Source: Aldersonia sp. NBC_00410 (GTDB lineage: Bacteria > Actinomycetota > Actinomycetes > Mycobacteriales > Mycobacteriaceae). From it: DNA of 64,000 bases. The notes beneath the pieces were generated by a model, which was not told where the DNA came from, searched no databases, and was given only the letters and a program-made list of their open reading frames with translations. Location of the stretch: positions 372,001 through 436,000 of the forward strand of contig NZ_JAPENM010000004.1 in NCBI RefSeq assembly GCF_026342035.1, written 5' to 3'. The position numbers were made by a program, and so were the translations under genes. Shown here piece by piece: positions 10,731 through 21,551 of this stretch (position 1 is its first letter; every line of letters starts with the position of its first letter).

Positions 10731-12096
10731 ACCCGAGCAGGTCGTGCCGGGTGATCACGCCGACCGGCTTGCCGTCGTCGACGACCATCAGGGCATCGGT
10801 GTCACCGAGTTCCTTGGTCGCCGCCGACACCAACTCCCCCGCACCGATCAACGGGAACGGCGGGCTCATGTGCTTGGCGACCGGGTCGGCGAGGTGGGCA
10901 CGCCCCTCGAACACGGCGCTGAGCAGATCGCGCTCGCTCACACTGCCCTGGACCTCGCCCGCCATGATCGGCGGCTCGGCGCCGACCACCGGCATCTGGG
11001 AGACGCCGTACTCCCGCAGGATCTCGATGGCGTCGCGCAGCGTCTCGGACGGGTGGGTGTGCACCAGGTCCGGTAGATCGCCGGACTTTCCGCGCAACAC
11101 ATCACCCACCGTCGGCTCGTCGGTCTTGCCGTCCAGGCGCGAGCGCAGGAATCCGTAGGAGCGCATCCAGTCGTCGTTGAAGATCTTCGACAGGTAGCCG
11201 CGGCCGCCGTCCGGCAGCAGGACCACGACCAGCGCGTCCGGGCCTTCGCGTTCGGCAACCTCGAGCGCGGCGACGACTGCCATACCGCACGAGCCGCCGA
11301 CGAGCAGGCCCTCCTCGCGGGCGAGGCGGCGGGTCATCTCGAACGAATCGGCGTCGGAGACCGCGATGATCTCGTCCGGAATGGCGGGGTCGTAGGCGCT
11401 CGGCCAGAAGTCCTCACCGACGCCCTCCACGAGATACGGCCGACCGGTGCCACCCGAGTAGACCGACCCCTCCGGGTCCGCGCCGACGACCTTGACCTTT
11501 CCGCCCGACACCTCCTTGAGGTAACGGCCGGCGCCGGTGATGGTCCCGCCGGTGCCGACGCCCGCCACGAAATGCGTCACCTTGCCGTCGGTATCGCGCC
11601 AGATCTCCGGCCCGGTCGTCTCGTAGTGGCTCTCCGGCCCGCCCGGGTTGGAGTACTGATCCGGCTTCCACGCGCCGTCGATCTCGCGGACCAGTCGGTC
11701 GGAAACGTTGTAGTAGCTGTCGGGGTGTTCCGGGGGCACCGCGGTCGGGCACACCACGACCTCGGCGCCGTACGCCTTGAGCACGTTGCGTTTGTCCTCG
11801 CCGACCTTGTCGGGGCAGACGAACACGCACTTGTAGCCACGCTGCTGAGCGACGAGCGCAAGCCCGATGCCGGTGTTACCGGACGTCGGCTCCACGATCG
11901 TGCCGCCGGGACGCAGCGCGCCGGACGCCTCCGCGGCGTCGACCATCTTCACCGCGATGCGGTCCTTCGAGCTACCGCCCGGGTTGAGGTACTCCACCTT
12001 GGCAGCCACCACGCCCGAGTTCGGCCGCACCACCGAAGAGAGCTTGACGAGCGGGGTGTTTCCGATGAGGTCGACGACATGATCAGCAATGTGCAT
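10711..12096 (-). CDS. cbs: Cystathionine beta-synthase
   Basis: A 461-residue PLP enzyme that condenses homocysteine with serine, the first step of reverse transsulfuration. The catalytic domain contains the PLP lysine K44 (PGGSSKDRIA), TSGNTG and the phosphate-binding loop GTGGTITG (181-188). Two CBS domains follow (about residues 335-455). The ATG at 12096 is chosen because the sequence upstream in frame is not conserved in the family. It is divergent from the esterase gene with about 140 nt between. In position it matches Rv1077. Confidence 0.94.
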   Translation of the reverse strand: MHIADHVVDLIGNTPLVKLSSVVRPNSGVVAAKVEYLNPGGSSKDRIAVKMVDAAEASGALRPGGTIVEPTSGNTGIGLALVAQQRGYKCVFVCPDKVGEDKRNVLKAYGAEVVVCPTAVPPEHPDSYYNVSDRLVREIDGAWKPDQYSNPGGPESHYETTGPEIWRDTDGKVTHFVAGVGTGGTITGAGRYLKEVSGGKVKVVGADPEGSVYSGGTGRPYLVEGVGEDFWPSAYDPAIPDEIIAVSDADSFEMTRRLAREEGLLVGGSCGMAVVAALEVAEREGPDALVVVLLPDGGRGYLSKIFNDDWMRSYGFLRSRLDGKTDEPTVGDVLRGKSGDLPDLVHTHPSETLRDAIEILREYGVSQMPVVGAEPPIMAGEVQGSVSERDLLSAVFEGRAHLADPVAKHMSPPFPLIGAGELVSAATKELGDTDALMVVDDGKPVGVITRHDLLGFLSASS

Positions 12097-12235
12097 GCCT
12101 TCATCGTCCCAGAACCCGCAGCCGGCGACTGCGTCCGGGCGGAGGAAAATCCACGCCGACACCGGCCCGGCGCAACGACTAGATTCGATTCTGGCCGGGC
12201 AGCACGTGTGAAGTGAGATCGAAGGGGTGAGGCCG

Positions 12236-13240
12236 ATGACGCCCCGCTGGCGGACGGCGGCAATGACAGGTGCCGCGACGGTGGTGGCAGGTTCGGGAGC
12301 AGGGACGGCGTCCTGGGCGGCATACAAGCACCTGATGAGTCAGGCGGCCGCGGCGCGCGGTGTGATCGGACGCAATACGGCCAAGCCGCCCGAAGCCGAT
12401 GGGATCTACACCCAGGGTGGCGGCCCGCCCGAACCCGCAGGTGCACCGTTCGACCTGCATCTGATGATCTTCGGCGACTCCACGGCCGCCGGCCTCGGCT
12501 GTGTGACCGCCGAGGAAGTACCCGGCGTGCGGATAGCGCGCGGGCTCGCCGAGGAGACCGGACGCCGAATCCGGTTGAGCACCAAGGCGATTTCCGGTGC
12601 CACGTCGAAGGGGCTCGCGGGGCAGGTGGACGCGATGTTCATCACCGGCGCGACCCCGGATGCGGCGGTGATCCTGGTCGGCGCCAACGACGTGACGAAG
12701 AAGCATTCGATTGCCGCGTCCGCCGGTCGGCTCGGCGACGCGGTGGGCCGACTGCATCACGCGGGCAGCGTTGTGGTCGTCGGCACCTGTCCCGACCTCG
12801 GTGTGGTCACCGCGATTCCGCAGCCGCTGCGCACCGTCGTGCGCAATTGGGGGCTGCGCCTTGCCCGTGCCCAGACGGAGGCGACGCGGGCTGCGGGTGG
12901 CCATCCGGTGGCGCTCGCGGATCTGCTCGCTCCCGAGTTTCTCGCGGCGCCGGACCGGTTCTTCTCCGCCGATCAATTCCATCCGTCTGCTGCGGGCTAC
13001 GAACTCGCCGCCATGCAACTGTTGCCGGTTCTCGCCGCGGCGCTCGGTGAGTGGCACGGCGGCCCGGTTCCGGACGGACCGCGGTTGTCCGAGGCGGCCG
13101 AGCGACGCCGCACGAGCGCACGCACGATCGAGGCGCTGAACCGGTTCCTGCGCCGGCACGACGACACCGCGTCGGCGCAGACGGTCCTCGCGGTCGCCGA
13201 TGCCGGACGGCACCGCAGCGGGTCGGCACGCGCGACGTAG
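12236..13240 (+). CDS. SGNH/GDSL-type esterase, exported or membrane-anchored
   Basis: A 334-residue esterase. An N-terminal hydrophobic stretch (about residues 8-28) can act as a signal or anchor. The SGNH blocks are visible: block I FGDST, block III GANDVT, and block V DQFHPSAAGY with the catalytic Asp/His pair. These proteins hydrolyse acyl esters. The ATG at 12236 is preferred because AAGGGG lies at proper distance; the GTG at 12227 is too close to it. The gene corresponds to Rv1075c by context. The tail after about residue 290 is Arg-rich and variable. Confidence 0.87.
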   Translation: MTPRWRTAAMTGAATVVAGSGAGTASWAAYKHLMSQAAAARGVIGRNTAKPPEADGIYTQGGGPPEPAGAPFDLHLMIFGDSTAAGLGCVTAEEVPGVRIARGLAEETGRRIRLSTKAISGATSKGLAGQVDAMFITGATPDAAVILVGANDVTKKHSIAASAGRLGDAVGRLHHAGSVVVVGTCPDLGVVTAIPQPLRTVVRNWGLRLARAQTEATRAAGGHPVALADLLAPEFLAAPDRFFSADQFHPSAAGYELAAMQLLPVLAAALGEWHGGPVPDGPRLSEAAERRRTSARTIEALNRFLRRHDDTASAQTVLAVADAGRHRSGSARAT

Positions 13241-13311
13241 TCTGACCACCGACCCCCCGTTGCTTTCGAAAGCACGAAGATTTCACACAGTTTCCGCAGA
13301 GGAGTATCGCC

Positions 13312-14529
13312 ATGCCAGAGGCCGTAATCGTTTCCGCTGTGCGCTCGCCGATCGGCCGCGCCGGCAAGGGATCGCTCAAGGACGTCCGCCCCGATGATCT
13401 GGCCGCCCAGATGGTCGCCGCGGCCCTGGCGAAAGTGCCCGAGCTCGACCCCGCCGAGATCGATGACCTGATCCTGGGCTGCGGGCAGCCGGGCGGGCAG
13501 GCCGGCTTCAACATCGCCAAGGTCGTCGCCACCACGCTCGGCTACGACTTCGTGCCCGGTGTGACCGTGAACCGCTACTGCTCGTCCTCGCTGCAGACCA
13601 CCCGGATGGCGATGCACGCGATCCGCGCCGGCGAGGGTGACGTGTTCATCTCGGCCGGCGTCGAGTCGGTGTCCAGCTTCCCCACCGGCAATGCCGACGG
13701 CTGGCCCAACACCCACAACGCGCGCTACGCCGATGCCGAGGCCCGCACCGCGACGACCGCGCAGGGCGGCGTCGACTGGCACGACCCCCGCGAGGACGGC
13801 GTGCTGCCCGATATCTACATCGCCATGGGCCAGACGGCCGAGAACGTCGCGTCCTTCTCCGGCATCTCCCGTGAGGACCAGGACCACTGGGGTGTGCGCA
13901 GCCAGAACCGCGCCGAGGACGCGATCAAGCGCGGCTTCTTCGAAAAGGAGATCACCCCGGTCACCCTCGCCGACGGCACCACCGTCACCACCGACGACGG
14001 CCCCCGCGCAGGGACCACCTACGAGAAGATCAGCCAGCTCAAGCCGGTCTTCCGCCCGGACGGCACCGTCACCGCCGGCAACGCGTGTCCGCTGAACGAC
14101 GGCGCCGCAGCCCTGGTGATCATGTCCGACACCAAGGCCAAGGCACTCGGGCTGACCCCACTCGCGCGCGTCATCTCGACCGCCGCGACCGGCCTGTCCC
14201 CCGAAATCATGGGCCTGGGCCCGATCGAGGCGGTCAAGAAGGCGCTCGGCTACGCGAACTTGTCGATCTCCGACATCGACCTGTTCGAGATCAACGAGGC
14301 GTTCGCGGTGCAGGTGCTCGGCTCGGCCCGTGCGTTGAACATCGACGAGGACAAGCTGAACATCTCCGGCGGCGCGATCGCGCTCGGCCACCCGTTCGGC
14401 ATGACCGGCGCCCGGATCACCAACACCCTGCTCAACAACCTGCGCGAGCAGGACAAGAGCATCGGCGTCGAAACCATGTGTGTCGGCGGTGGCCAGGGCA
14501 TGGCGATGGTGCTCGAGCGCCTGAGCTGA
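13312..14529 (+). CDS. fadA: Acetyl-CoA acetyltransferase / thiolase (FadA family)
   Basis: A 405-residue thiolase. The acylation nucleophile is C90 (VNRYCSSSLQ), the active-site His is H360 (GHPFG) and the second catalytic cysteine is C390 (MCVGGGQG). Thiolases cleave 3-ketoacyl-CoA in beta-oxidation or condense acetyl-CoA. The GAGKGSLKD-like start and length fit the FadA3 group (Rv1074c). It stands alone, without fadB beside it. A hairpin repeat begins 17 nt after the stop and could end transcription. Confidence 0.92.
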   Translation: MPEAVIVSAVRSPIGRAGKGSLKDVRPDDLAAQMVAAALAKVPELDPAEIDDLILGCGQPGGQAGFNIAKVVATTLGYDFVPGVTVNRYCSSSLQTTRMAMHAIRAGEGDVFISAGVESVSSFPTGNADGWPNTHNARYADAEARTATTAQGGVDWHDPREDGVLPDIYIAMGQTAENVASFSGISREDQDHWGVRSQNRAEDAIKRGFFEKEITPVTLADGTTVTTDDGPRAGTTYEKISQLKPVFRPDGTVTAGNACPLNDGAAALVIMSDTKAKALGLTPLARVISTAATGLSPEIMGLGPIEAVKKALGYANLSISDIDLFEINEAFAVQVLGSARALNIDEDKLNISGGAIALGHPFGMTGARITNTLLNNLREQDKSIGVETMCVGGGQGMAMVLERLS

Positions 14530-14545
14530 ATCTGGTTCCGTCGAG

Positions 14546-14598
14546 GGGGCGGTTGTCGGGTGAAGATCTCGCGATCTCGTCCGTTAACCGCCCCTTCG
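14546..14598. repeat. 53-bp hairpin repeat, copy 1
   Basis: The element begins GGGGCGGTT and has the complement AACCGCCCC near its end (14546-14554 with 14586-14594). The interior is partly self-complementary around AGATCTCGCGATCT. Copy 2 lies at 15515-15567 in the same orientation, 47 of 53 positions identical by eye. The two copies bracket the DUF559 gene. Confidence 0.8.
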
Positions 14599-14653
14599 CC
14601 GTACCTGTGGATGGATCTCGGCGCGATTTGCCGAGACGCGTCATGCTCGCCCG

Positions 14654-15532
14654 ATGGGGGCACGACCGTTTCGCGGATCCGACGCGCGACTGCGCGGTGA
14701 GCTGACCGAGCACCAACTGAGCCACGACTACACCCGCATCTACCGCGACGTCTATATCGCGAGGGGCGCGGAGATCGACGCGAAGGTGCGAGCCCTGGCC
14801 GCGTGGGAGTTTGCCGGTCCGGACGCGGTGCTGACCGGGTTGTCGGCTGCCGCACTGCACGGGGCGAAGTGGATCGATCCGTCTCGGCCTGCCGAACTGG
14901 TCAAACCATGCCACTTCGCCTCGCCCACGGGCCTCGTGGTTCGCCACTACGCGATTGCGCGGGACGAGATCCTTCGCCGCGCCGGAATCCGCCTCACTAC
15001 CGAGGTCCGCACCGCGTTCGACCTGGGCCGCCTTGGCAACGGCGACGACGCGATCGTCCACCTCGACGCGTTGTGCAACGCGACCGGCCTGAAGCCGCTC
15101 GAGATCGCTGCGCTACTCGATCGGCATCGTGGCATGCGCGGGGTCGCGCGATTGCGCCGCAGCTTGCCGCTCGTCGACGGCGGCGCCGAATCGCCACCCG
15201 AGACCCGCACCCGCCTGGCGCTGGTTCGCGCCGGTCTGTCGCCGCCCGTAACCCAGGTCGTGGTCACCGACGAGCGGGGCCGATTCGTTGCTCGGGCGGA
15301 CATGGGGTGGCCGAAGTGGCGCGTCCTCGTCGAGTATCAGGGCGAACAACATTGGACCGATCGTCGGCAGCGAGCCGGCGACATCGAGCGGTACGCCCGG
15401 CTCGAAGCATTGGGCTGGCGGGTCGTGCACGTCGGCGCAGAGTTGCTCGCCGATCGGCCTGCCGAACTCGTCGGTCGGGTGCGCACCATGCTTCGTGCCG
15501 CTGGATACGCCGACGGGGCGGTTGTCGGGTGA
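14654..15532 (+). CDS. DUF559-domain protein with AbiEi-like N-terminus
   Basis: A 292-residue protein in two parts. The first about 170 residues resemble the winged-helix and AbiEi_4-like region found in many actinobacterial proteins (LTEHQLSHDYTRIYRDVYIARG, then TGLSAAALHG). The C-terminal about 110 residues carry a DUF559/Vsr-like PD-(D/E)XK core: ESPPETRTR, later ADMGWP, then VEYQGEQHW. Mycobacteriales carry many such paralogues; nuclease or antitoxin roles are suggested but unproven. No partner toxin gene is adjacent. Its last codons form the start of hairpin repeat copy 2, and copy 1 lies 56 nt upstream of its ATG, as if the gene and its terminator came as a unit. Confidence 0.8.
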   Translation: MGARPFRGSDARLRGELTEHQLSHDYTRIYRDVYIARGAEIDAKVRALAAWEFAGPDAVLTGLSAAALHGAKWIDPSRPAELVKPCHFASPTGLVVRHYAIARDEILRRAGIRLTTEVRTAFDLGRLGNGDDAIVHLDALCNATGLKPLEIAALLDRHRGMRGVARLRRSLPLVDGGAESPPETRTRLALVRAGLSPPVTQVVVTDERGRFVARADMGWPKWRVLVEYQGEQHWTDRRQRAGDIERYARLEALGWRVVHVGAELLADRPAELVGRVRTMLRAAGYADGAVVG

Positions 15533-15567
15533 AGATCTCGTGACCTCCTCCGAGAACCGCCCCGTCG
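15515..15567. repeat. 53-bp hairpin repeat, copy 2 (overlaps 3' end of DUF559 gene)
   Basis: Direct repeat of 14546-14598 with about six mismatches and the same 9-bp terminal inverted repeat (15515-15523 with 15555-15563). It contains the last six codons of the DUF559 gene and lies 12 nt before the end of the convergent Bax-inhibitor gene, so it probably also terminates both. Confidence 0.8.
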
Positions 15568-15578
15568 GGCAGTGCTTA

Positions 15579-16436
15579 CTAGTCGCTCTGGAAGTAGCTC
15601 AGTAGCCGCAGGATCTCGACGTAGAGCCAGACCAGGGTCACCGTCAGACCGAGCGCGACGCTCCAGGCCGCCTTCTCCGGCGCGCGAGCACGGATGAGCT
15701 TGTCGGCCGCGTCGAAGTCGAGCAGGAAGCTGAACGCGGCAAGCCCGATGCAGACCAGGCTGAAGATGATCGCGACCGCACCACCATCACGCAGCCCGAG
15801 CCCGCCGTCGATGAAGAAGCTGGCGACCAGGTTGCCGAGCGCGAGGACGACGACACCGATCAGACCACCGATGATCATCCGCGTCAGGCGCGGGGTCACC
15901 CGGATCGCCCCGGTCTTGTAGACCACGAGCATGCCGAAGAACACGCCGAACGTGCCGAGCACCGCCTGAATGATCAGTTCACCGCCGCCGCTCCCACCGA
16001 ACTCCACGTTGGTGAACATGAACGACAGCGCGCCGAGGAACACACCTTCGGCGGCGGCATAGCCGAGCACCAGCGCCGGGTTGTCCATCTTGCGGCCGAA
16101 GGTCGCGACGAGCACAAGCACCAGGCCGACGAGTCCGCCAACGATGACGAACGGGGTCGCCAGGTCGAGGTTCTGGTGCACGAGGACGTAGGAAACGATC
16201 GCGGTGATCGTGAGCAGGGCGAGGGTGATGCCGGTCTTCGTCACCACGTCGTCGATCGTCATGGATCGCGACTCGGGCGGAGCCTCGTACGACTGCGGCG
16301 GGTACTCGCCGTAGCCGGGCCCGGATCCGTATTGCTGCGTGACCTGGCCCGCGCCGGCGGCGCCGGAGCCGAACGTCGCGTACCCGCCACTGTCCTTGGG
16401 CAGGTTGCGGAACACCGGATTGGTGGTCGTGCGCAC
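15579..16436 (-). CDS. Bax inhibitor-1/YccA family membrane protein
   Basis: A 285-residue protein with a Gly/Tyr/Pro-rich cytoplasmic N-terminus (about residues 1-65) and seven hydrophobic helices. It belongs to the BI-1 (UPF0005, TMBIM) superfamily, some members of which are pH-sensitive calcium leak channels. The start motif RTTTNPVFRNLPK is typical of the actinobacterial group. The GTG at 16436 is chosen because AAGGGA lies 7-8 nt upstream; an ATG at 16445 would abut the ribosome binding site. No operon partner. Confidence 0.88.
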   Translation of the reverse strand: MRTTTNPVFRNLPKDSGGYATFGSGAAGAGQVTQQYGSGPGYGEYPPQSYEAPPESRSMTIDDVVTKTGITLALLTITAIVSYVLVHQNLDLATPFVIVGGLVGLVLVLVATFGRKMDNPALVLGYAAAEGVFLGALSFMFTNVEFGGSGGGELIIQAVLGTFGVFFGMLVVYKTGAIRVTPRLTRMIIGGLIGVVVLALGNLVASFFIDGGLGLRDGGAVAIIFSLVCIGLAAFSFLLDFDAADKLIRARAPEKAAWSVALGLTVTLVWLYVEILRLLSYFQSD

Positions 16437-16642
16437 CGTGCACATCCCTTCTCGTCGAGGCTTATCGATTACGAGGCGCTGAGTCCCGTTTCGTACCGTC
16501 AACGTCCGAGCTTCGGGGCTGGTTCCCGTCATCTCCGTCGCTTCGGACAATTCGGACTCTACCCGCTCGGCGGTTGCGCCTCTCGCAGGTAACCGTAGCT
16601 TGGCGACGTGTAGTGCGCGTCGGGAAGGGGAATGCGGCGCAC

Positions 16643-16897
16643 ATGTCCGAGAGCCATACGTCCGAGAGCGCTGCCAACGCCGACCAACCCGTCGACGACG
16701 TGGTCGAGGAGTTGCTCGATCCGAGCGAGAGTCTCGATTCCGACGAACTGGGTTCCGAGGGCGACGACGTCTACGACGCGCCGGAGGCCTGGAGCGAGGC
16801 CGACGAGTTCGGCACCACTGCCCGGGAAGCCGCAGCGGGCGAGAGCGTCGGGCAGAAACTCGCCCGCGAGGTACCCGACGTCGACGAGTCCGGTTAG
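16643..16897 (+). CDS. Small acidic DUF5709-like protein
   Basis: An 84-residue, very acidic protein. Its second half, with ADEFGTTAREAAAGESVGQK and then LAREVPDV, matches the pattern of DUF5709 proteins of actinobacteria (FGTTA...GESLDQRLAQEEPD). No membrane segment and no known function. The ATG at 16643 is preceded by GAAGGGG about 12 nt away, slightly far; an upstream GTG is possible. Its stop overlaps the stop of the convergent methyltransferase by 4 nt. Confidence 0.72.
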   Translation: MSESHTSESAANADQPVDDVVEELLDPSESLDSDELGSEGDDVYDAPEAWSEADEFGTTAREAAAGESVGQKLAREVPDVDESG

Positions 16898-18048
16898 GAC
16901 CGACGCACGGATCGGGTGACGGTGAATTTTCGGTTGCGGCCCAACTGCTCGGTCGGGCCGATCACCCGTTGCAGGGTGCCGCGGTAGCGCAGATGGGAGT
17001 TGTACACCGTCCACAGTTCGCCGCCGGGCCGCAACGCCCGCGCCGCGCCGTCGAAGAGCTTCTCGGCGACTCCGGCGTATACGCTCGCCCCCGCGTGAAA
17101 CGGCGGGTTGCACAGCACAACATCCGCGCTGCCGGCCGGGAACTCGGCGAGTGCATCGTCGCGGACGACGGTGACCCGGTCACCGACACCGTTGGCCTGC
17201 GCCGTTGCTCGCGCCGAAGCCACCGCACCTGCCGATCGATCGGTCGCAGTGACCGCGATCGCCGGTCGCGCTTTGGCCACACCGACCGCGAGAATTCCTG
17301 TGCCACAACCTAAATCAACCGCATGCCGCGCATCGGACGGTAGCTGCGGAAGGAATTCGAGCAGGAATCGGGTACCGATATCGAGCCTCGTGCCGGCGAA
17401 CACGGCTCCGAAGGCGACCACGGAGATCCCCAGTTCCGGTACGCGGGCGTGCACCGGGAACGGCGCGGCACCGGACGGACGCGGCTCGGTGACGACGAGC
17501 ACCCGGGACTTTTGCCGCCCGCGCGTCGGGCGGACCGCGGCGAAGCTGTCCGCGAGCACGTCGTTCATCGCCACCGTCAGGTGCTTGTCCCGTCCCCCGG
17601 CATACACCGTCACCGCGGGATCGGCCCAGCGCGCAATCGCGTCCGCGAGTTCGCGCAATTCGTCGAGCCCGCGCGGCAAGCGCATCAGCACGGTGCGGGC
17701 ACCGGTCAGCAAGTCCGGCCCGAGGGGACAGCGCCGGTAGCGGTCCGAGAGGTGTGCACCAGCCGCGTTGCGGTCGAGCGCCCGCTCGCCGGTCAGCAGA
17801 TCGCAAAACGTCCGGATCCCGCGTGCGCCGGCCGCCGCGGCACCGAGGGTGAGGGCACCGTAGTTGTCGCCGACCACGGCAACCGTGTCCGGCTCCGCGT
17901 TGGCGAGCGCGCCGGTCGCGGTGTCCAGGATCAGTCGATCGGCCGCGTCGACGGCGAACAGGTTGTCGGCCTCGACATCGGGAAATCGGCGCAGGCCGGC
18001 GAAGATGTCATCCGGCCCGGCGTCGTTGCGAACTTGCTCGTCGGACAT
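16894..18048 (-). CDS. Class I SAM-dependent methyltransferase (RsmC/RlmG type)
   Basis: A 384-residue protein with two domains. The first about 200 residues are a degenerate methyltransferase-like domain. The second holds motif I DLGCGTGILAVG (about residues 245-256) and motif IV NPPFH, the signature of N2-guanine and related RNA/DNA methyltransferases. This arrangement is that of RsmC and RlmG, which methylate guanines in 16S or 23S rRNA; the exact target is inferred. It starts 13 nt after the guaB3 stop on the same strand and so is likely cotranscribed with the guaB genes. Confidence 0.83.
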   Translation of the reverse strand: MSDEQVRNDAGPDDIFAGLRRFPDVEADNLFAVDAADRLILDTATGALANAEPDTVAVVGDNYGALTLGAAAAGARGIRTFCDLLTGERALDRNAAGAHLSDRYRRCPLGPDLLTGARTVLMRLPRGLDELRELADAIARWADPAVTVYAGGRDKHLTVAMNDVLADSFAAVRPTRGRQKSRVLVVTEPRPSGAAPFPVHARVPELGISVVAFGAVFAGTRLDIGTRFLLEFLPQLPSDARHAVDLGCGTGILAVGVAKARPAIAVTATDRSAGAVASARATAQANGVGDRVTVVRDDALAEFPAGSADVVLCNPPFHAGASVYAGVAEKLFDGAARALRPGGELWTVYNSHLRYRGTLQRVIGPTEQLGRNRKFTVTRSVRRS

Positions 18049-18061
18049 GGCAGCGACGGTG

Positions 18062-19204
18062 CTAGGCGCGGACGTTGAGCCCGACCCGCTGGAACTCCTT
18101 GAGGTCGGAGTATCCGGACTTCGCCATCGACCGGCGCAGACCGCCCACGATATTCAGCGCGCCGAACGGGTCGTCGGACGGGCCGCAGAGGACCGCTTCC
18201 AGGCTCGGGCGCTGCTCGGCAGGCGCAATCGGCAGCATCGAACCACGCGGCATCGACGGGTGCGCCGCGACCGAGGGCCAGTACCAGCCCCGACCGGGCG
18301 CCTCGGCGGCGAGCGCGAGCGGCGGACCGAGCACGGCGGCGTCGGCACCGCAGGCGATGGCCTTCGCGAGCTGCCCCGAGGTCCCGATATCGCCGTCGGC
18401 GATCACGTGCACGTACCGGCCGCCGGTCTCGTCGAGATAATCGCGCCGCGCGGCGGCGGCGTCGGCGATCGCGGTGGCCATCGGGATGCCGATGCCGAGC
18501 ACCTCGCCGGTGGTGGTCGCGCCGGCCATCGAGCCGTAGCCGACGATGACGCCGGCCGCGCCGGTCCGCATCAAGTGCAGTGCGGTGCGGTGGTCGCTCA
18601 CGCCGCCGGCCACGACCGGCACGTCGAGTTCGGCGATGAACGTCTTCAGGTTGAGCGGTTCGTCGCCACCGCGCCCCACGTGTTCGGCAGAGATGATCGT
18701 GCCGTGCACCACGAGTAGGTCTATTCCCGCCTGCACCAGCACCGGCGTCAGCGCGCGCGAGTTCTGCGGGCTCACCCGCACCGCGGTGGTCACGCCCGCG
18801 GCGCGCACCTTCGCGACGACCTCGGCGAGCAGGTCGGGTTGAACGGGCGCGCTGTGCAGCTTTTGCAGCAGCTTGATCGGTGCGTCCGGATCTTCGTCGG
18901 TCTCGGCCGAATCGACGAGCTCGGCCAGTTTGGATTCGACATCGGCGTGCCGGGCCCACAGGCCCTCACCGTTGATCACTCCCAGGCCACCACGACGGCC
19001 GAGCTCGATCGCGAAGTCGGGCGAGCCGAGCGCGTCGGTGGGGTGCGACAGAATCGGAATGTCGAAGCGGTAGGCATCGAGCTGCCACGACACGGACACA
19101 TCCTTGGACGAGCGTGTGCGGCGCGACGGGACGATGTCCACATCGTCGAGTTCATAGGTACGCCGAGCCGTGCGGCCCATGCCGATTTCGACGAGGTCGC
19201 GCAC
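18062..19204 (-). CDS. guaB3: GuaB3 family IMP dehydrogenase-related protein
   Basis: A 380-residue TIM-barrel protein of the IMPDH/GMP reductase family, Rv3410c type. It lacks both CBS domains. In the place of the catalytic-cysteine loop GPGSICTTR of GuaB2 it has GYGSMAGATTTGEVLG, with no cysteine. The barrel landmarks PILSHPTDALGS and VIADGDIGTSG remain. It is therefore unlikely to act as a normal IMP dehydrogenase. Some GuaB3 proteins are reported to be GMP reductase-like or inactive, and the function here is unknown. It lies 63 nt downstream of guaB2 on the same strand. Confidence 0.88.
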   Translation of the reverse strand: MRDLVEIGMGRTARRTYELDDVDIVPSRRTRSSKDVSVSWQLDAYRFDIPILSHPTDALGSPDFAIELGRRGGLGVINGEGLWARHADVESKLAELVDSAETDEDPDAPIKLLQKLHSAPVQPDLLAEVVAKVRAAGVTTAVRVSPQNSRALTPVLVQAGIDLLVVHGTIISAEHVGRGGDEPLNLKTFIAELDVPVVAGGVSDHRTALHLMRTGAAGVIVGYGSMAGATTTGEVLGIGIPMATAIADAAAARRDYLDETGGRYVHVIADGDIGTSGQLAKAIACGADAAVLGPPLALAAEAPGRGWYWPSVAAHPSMPRGSMLPIAPAEQRPSLEAVLCGPSDDPFGALNIVGGLRRSMAKSGYSDLKEFQRVGLNVRA

Positions 19205-19267
19205 GCGCGTCCTTTCTGTTGCGCCGCGACGACGCGGCTGACTCGCTGGGTGAAGACTGGAATGAAG

Positions 19268-21480
<2,213 letters not shown>

Positions 21481-21501
21481 CGGGAGCACCACCTCGCCAG
21501 A

Positions 21502-21547
21502 CAGCGAAAAGGCTCGGCGGGACAACGTCCTGCCGAGCCTTTTCGCT
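21502..21547. terminator. Bidirectional rho-independent terminator
   Basis: A perfect stem of 17 bp (CAGCGAAAAGGCTCGGC with its complement) encloses a loop of about 12 nt. The A- and T-rich base of the stem gives a terminator in both directions, serving the DUF5319 gene and the convergent rsdA. Confidence 0.9.
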
Positions 21548-21551
21548 GAGT

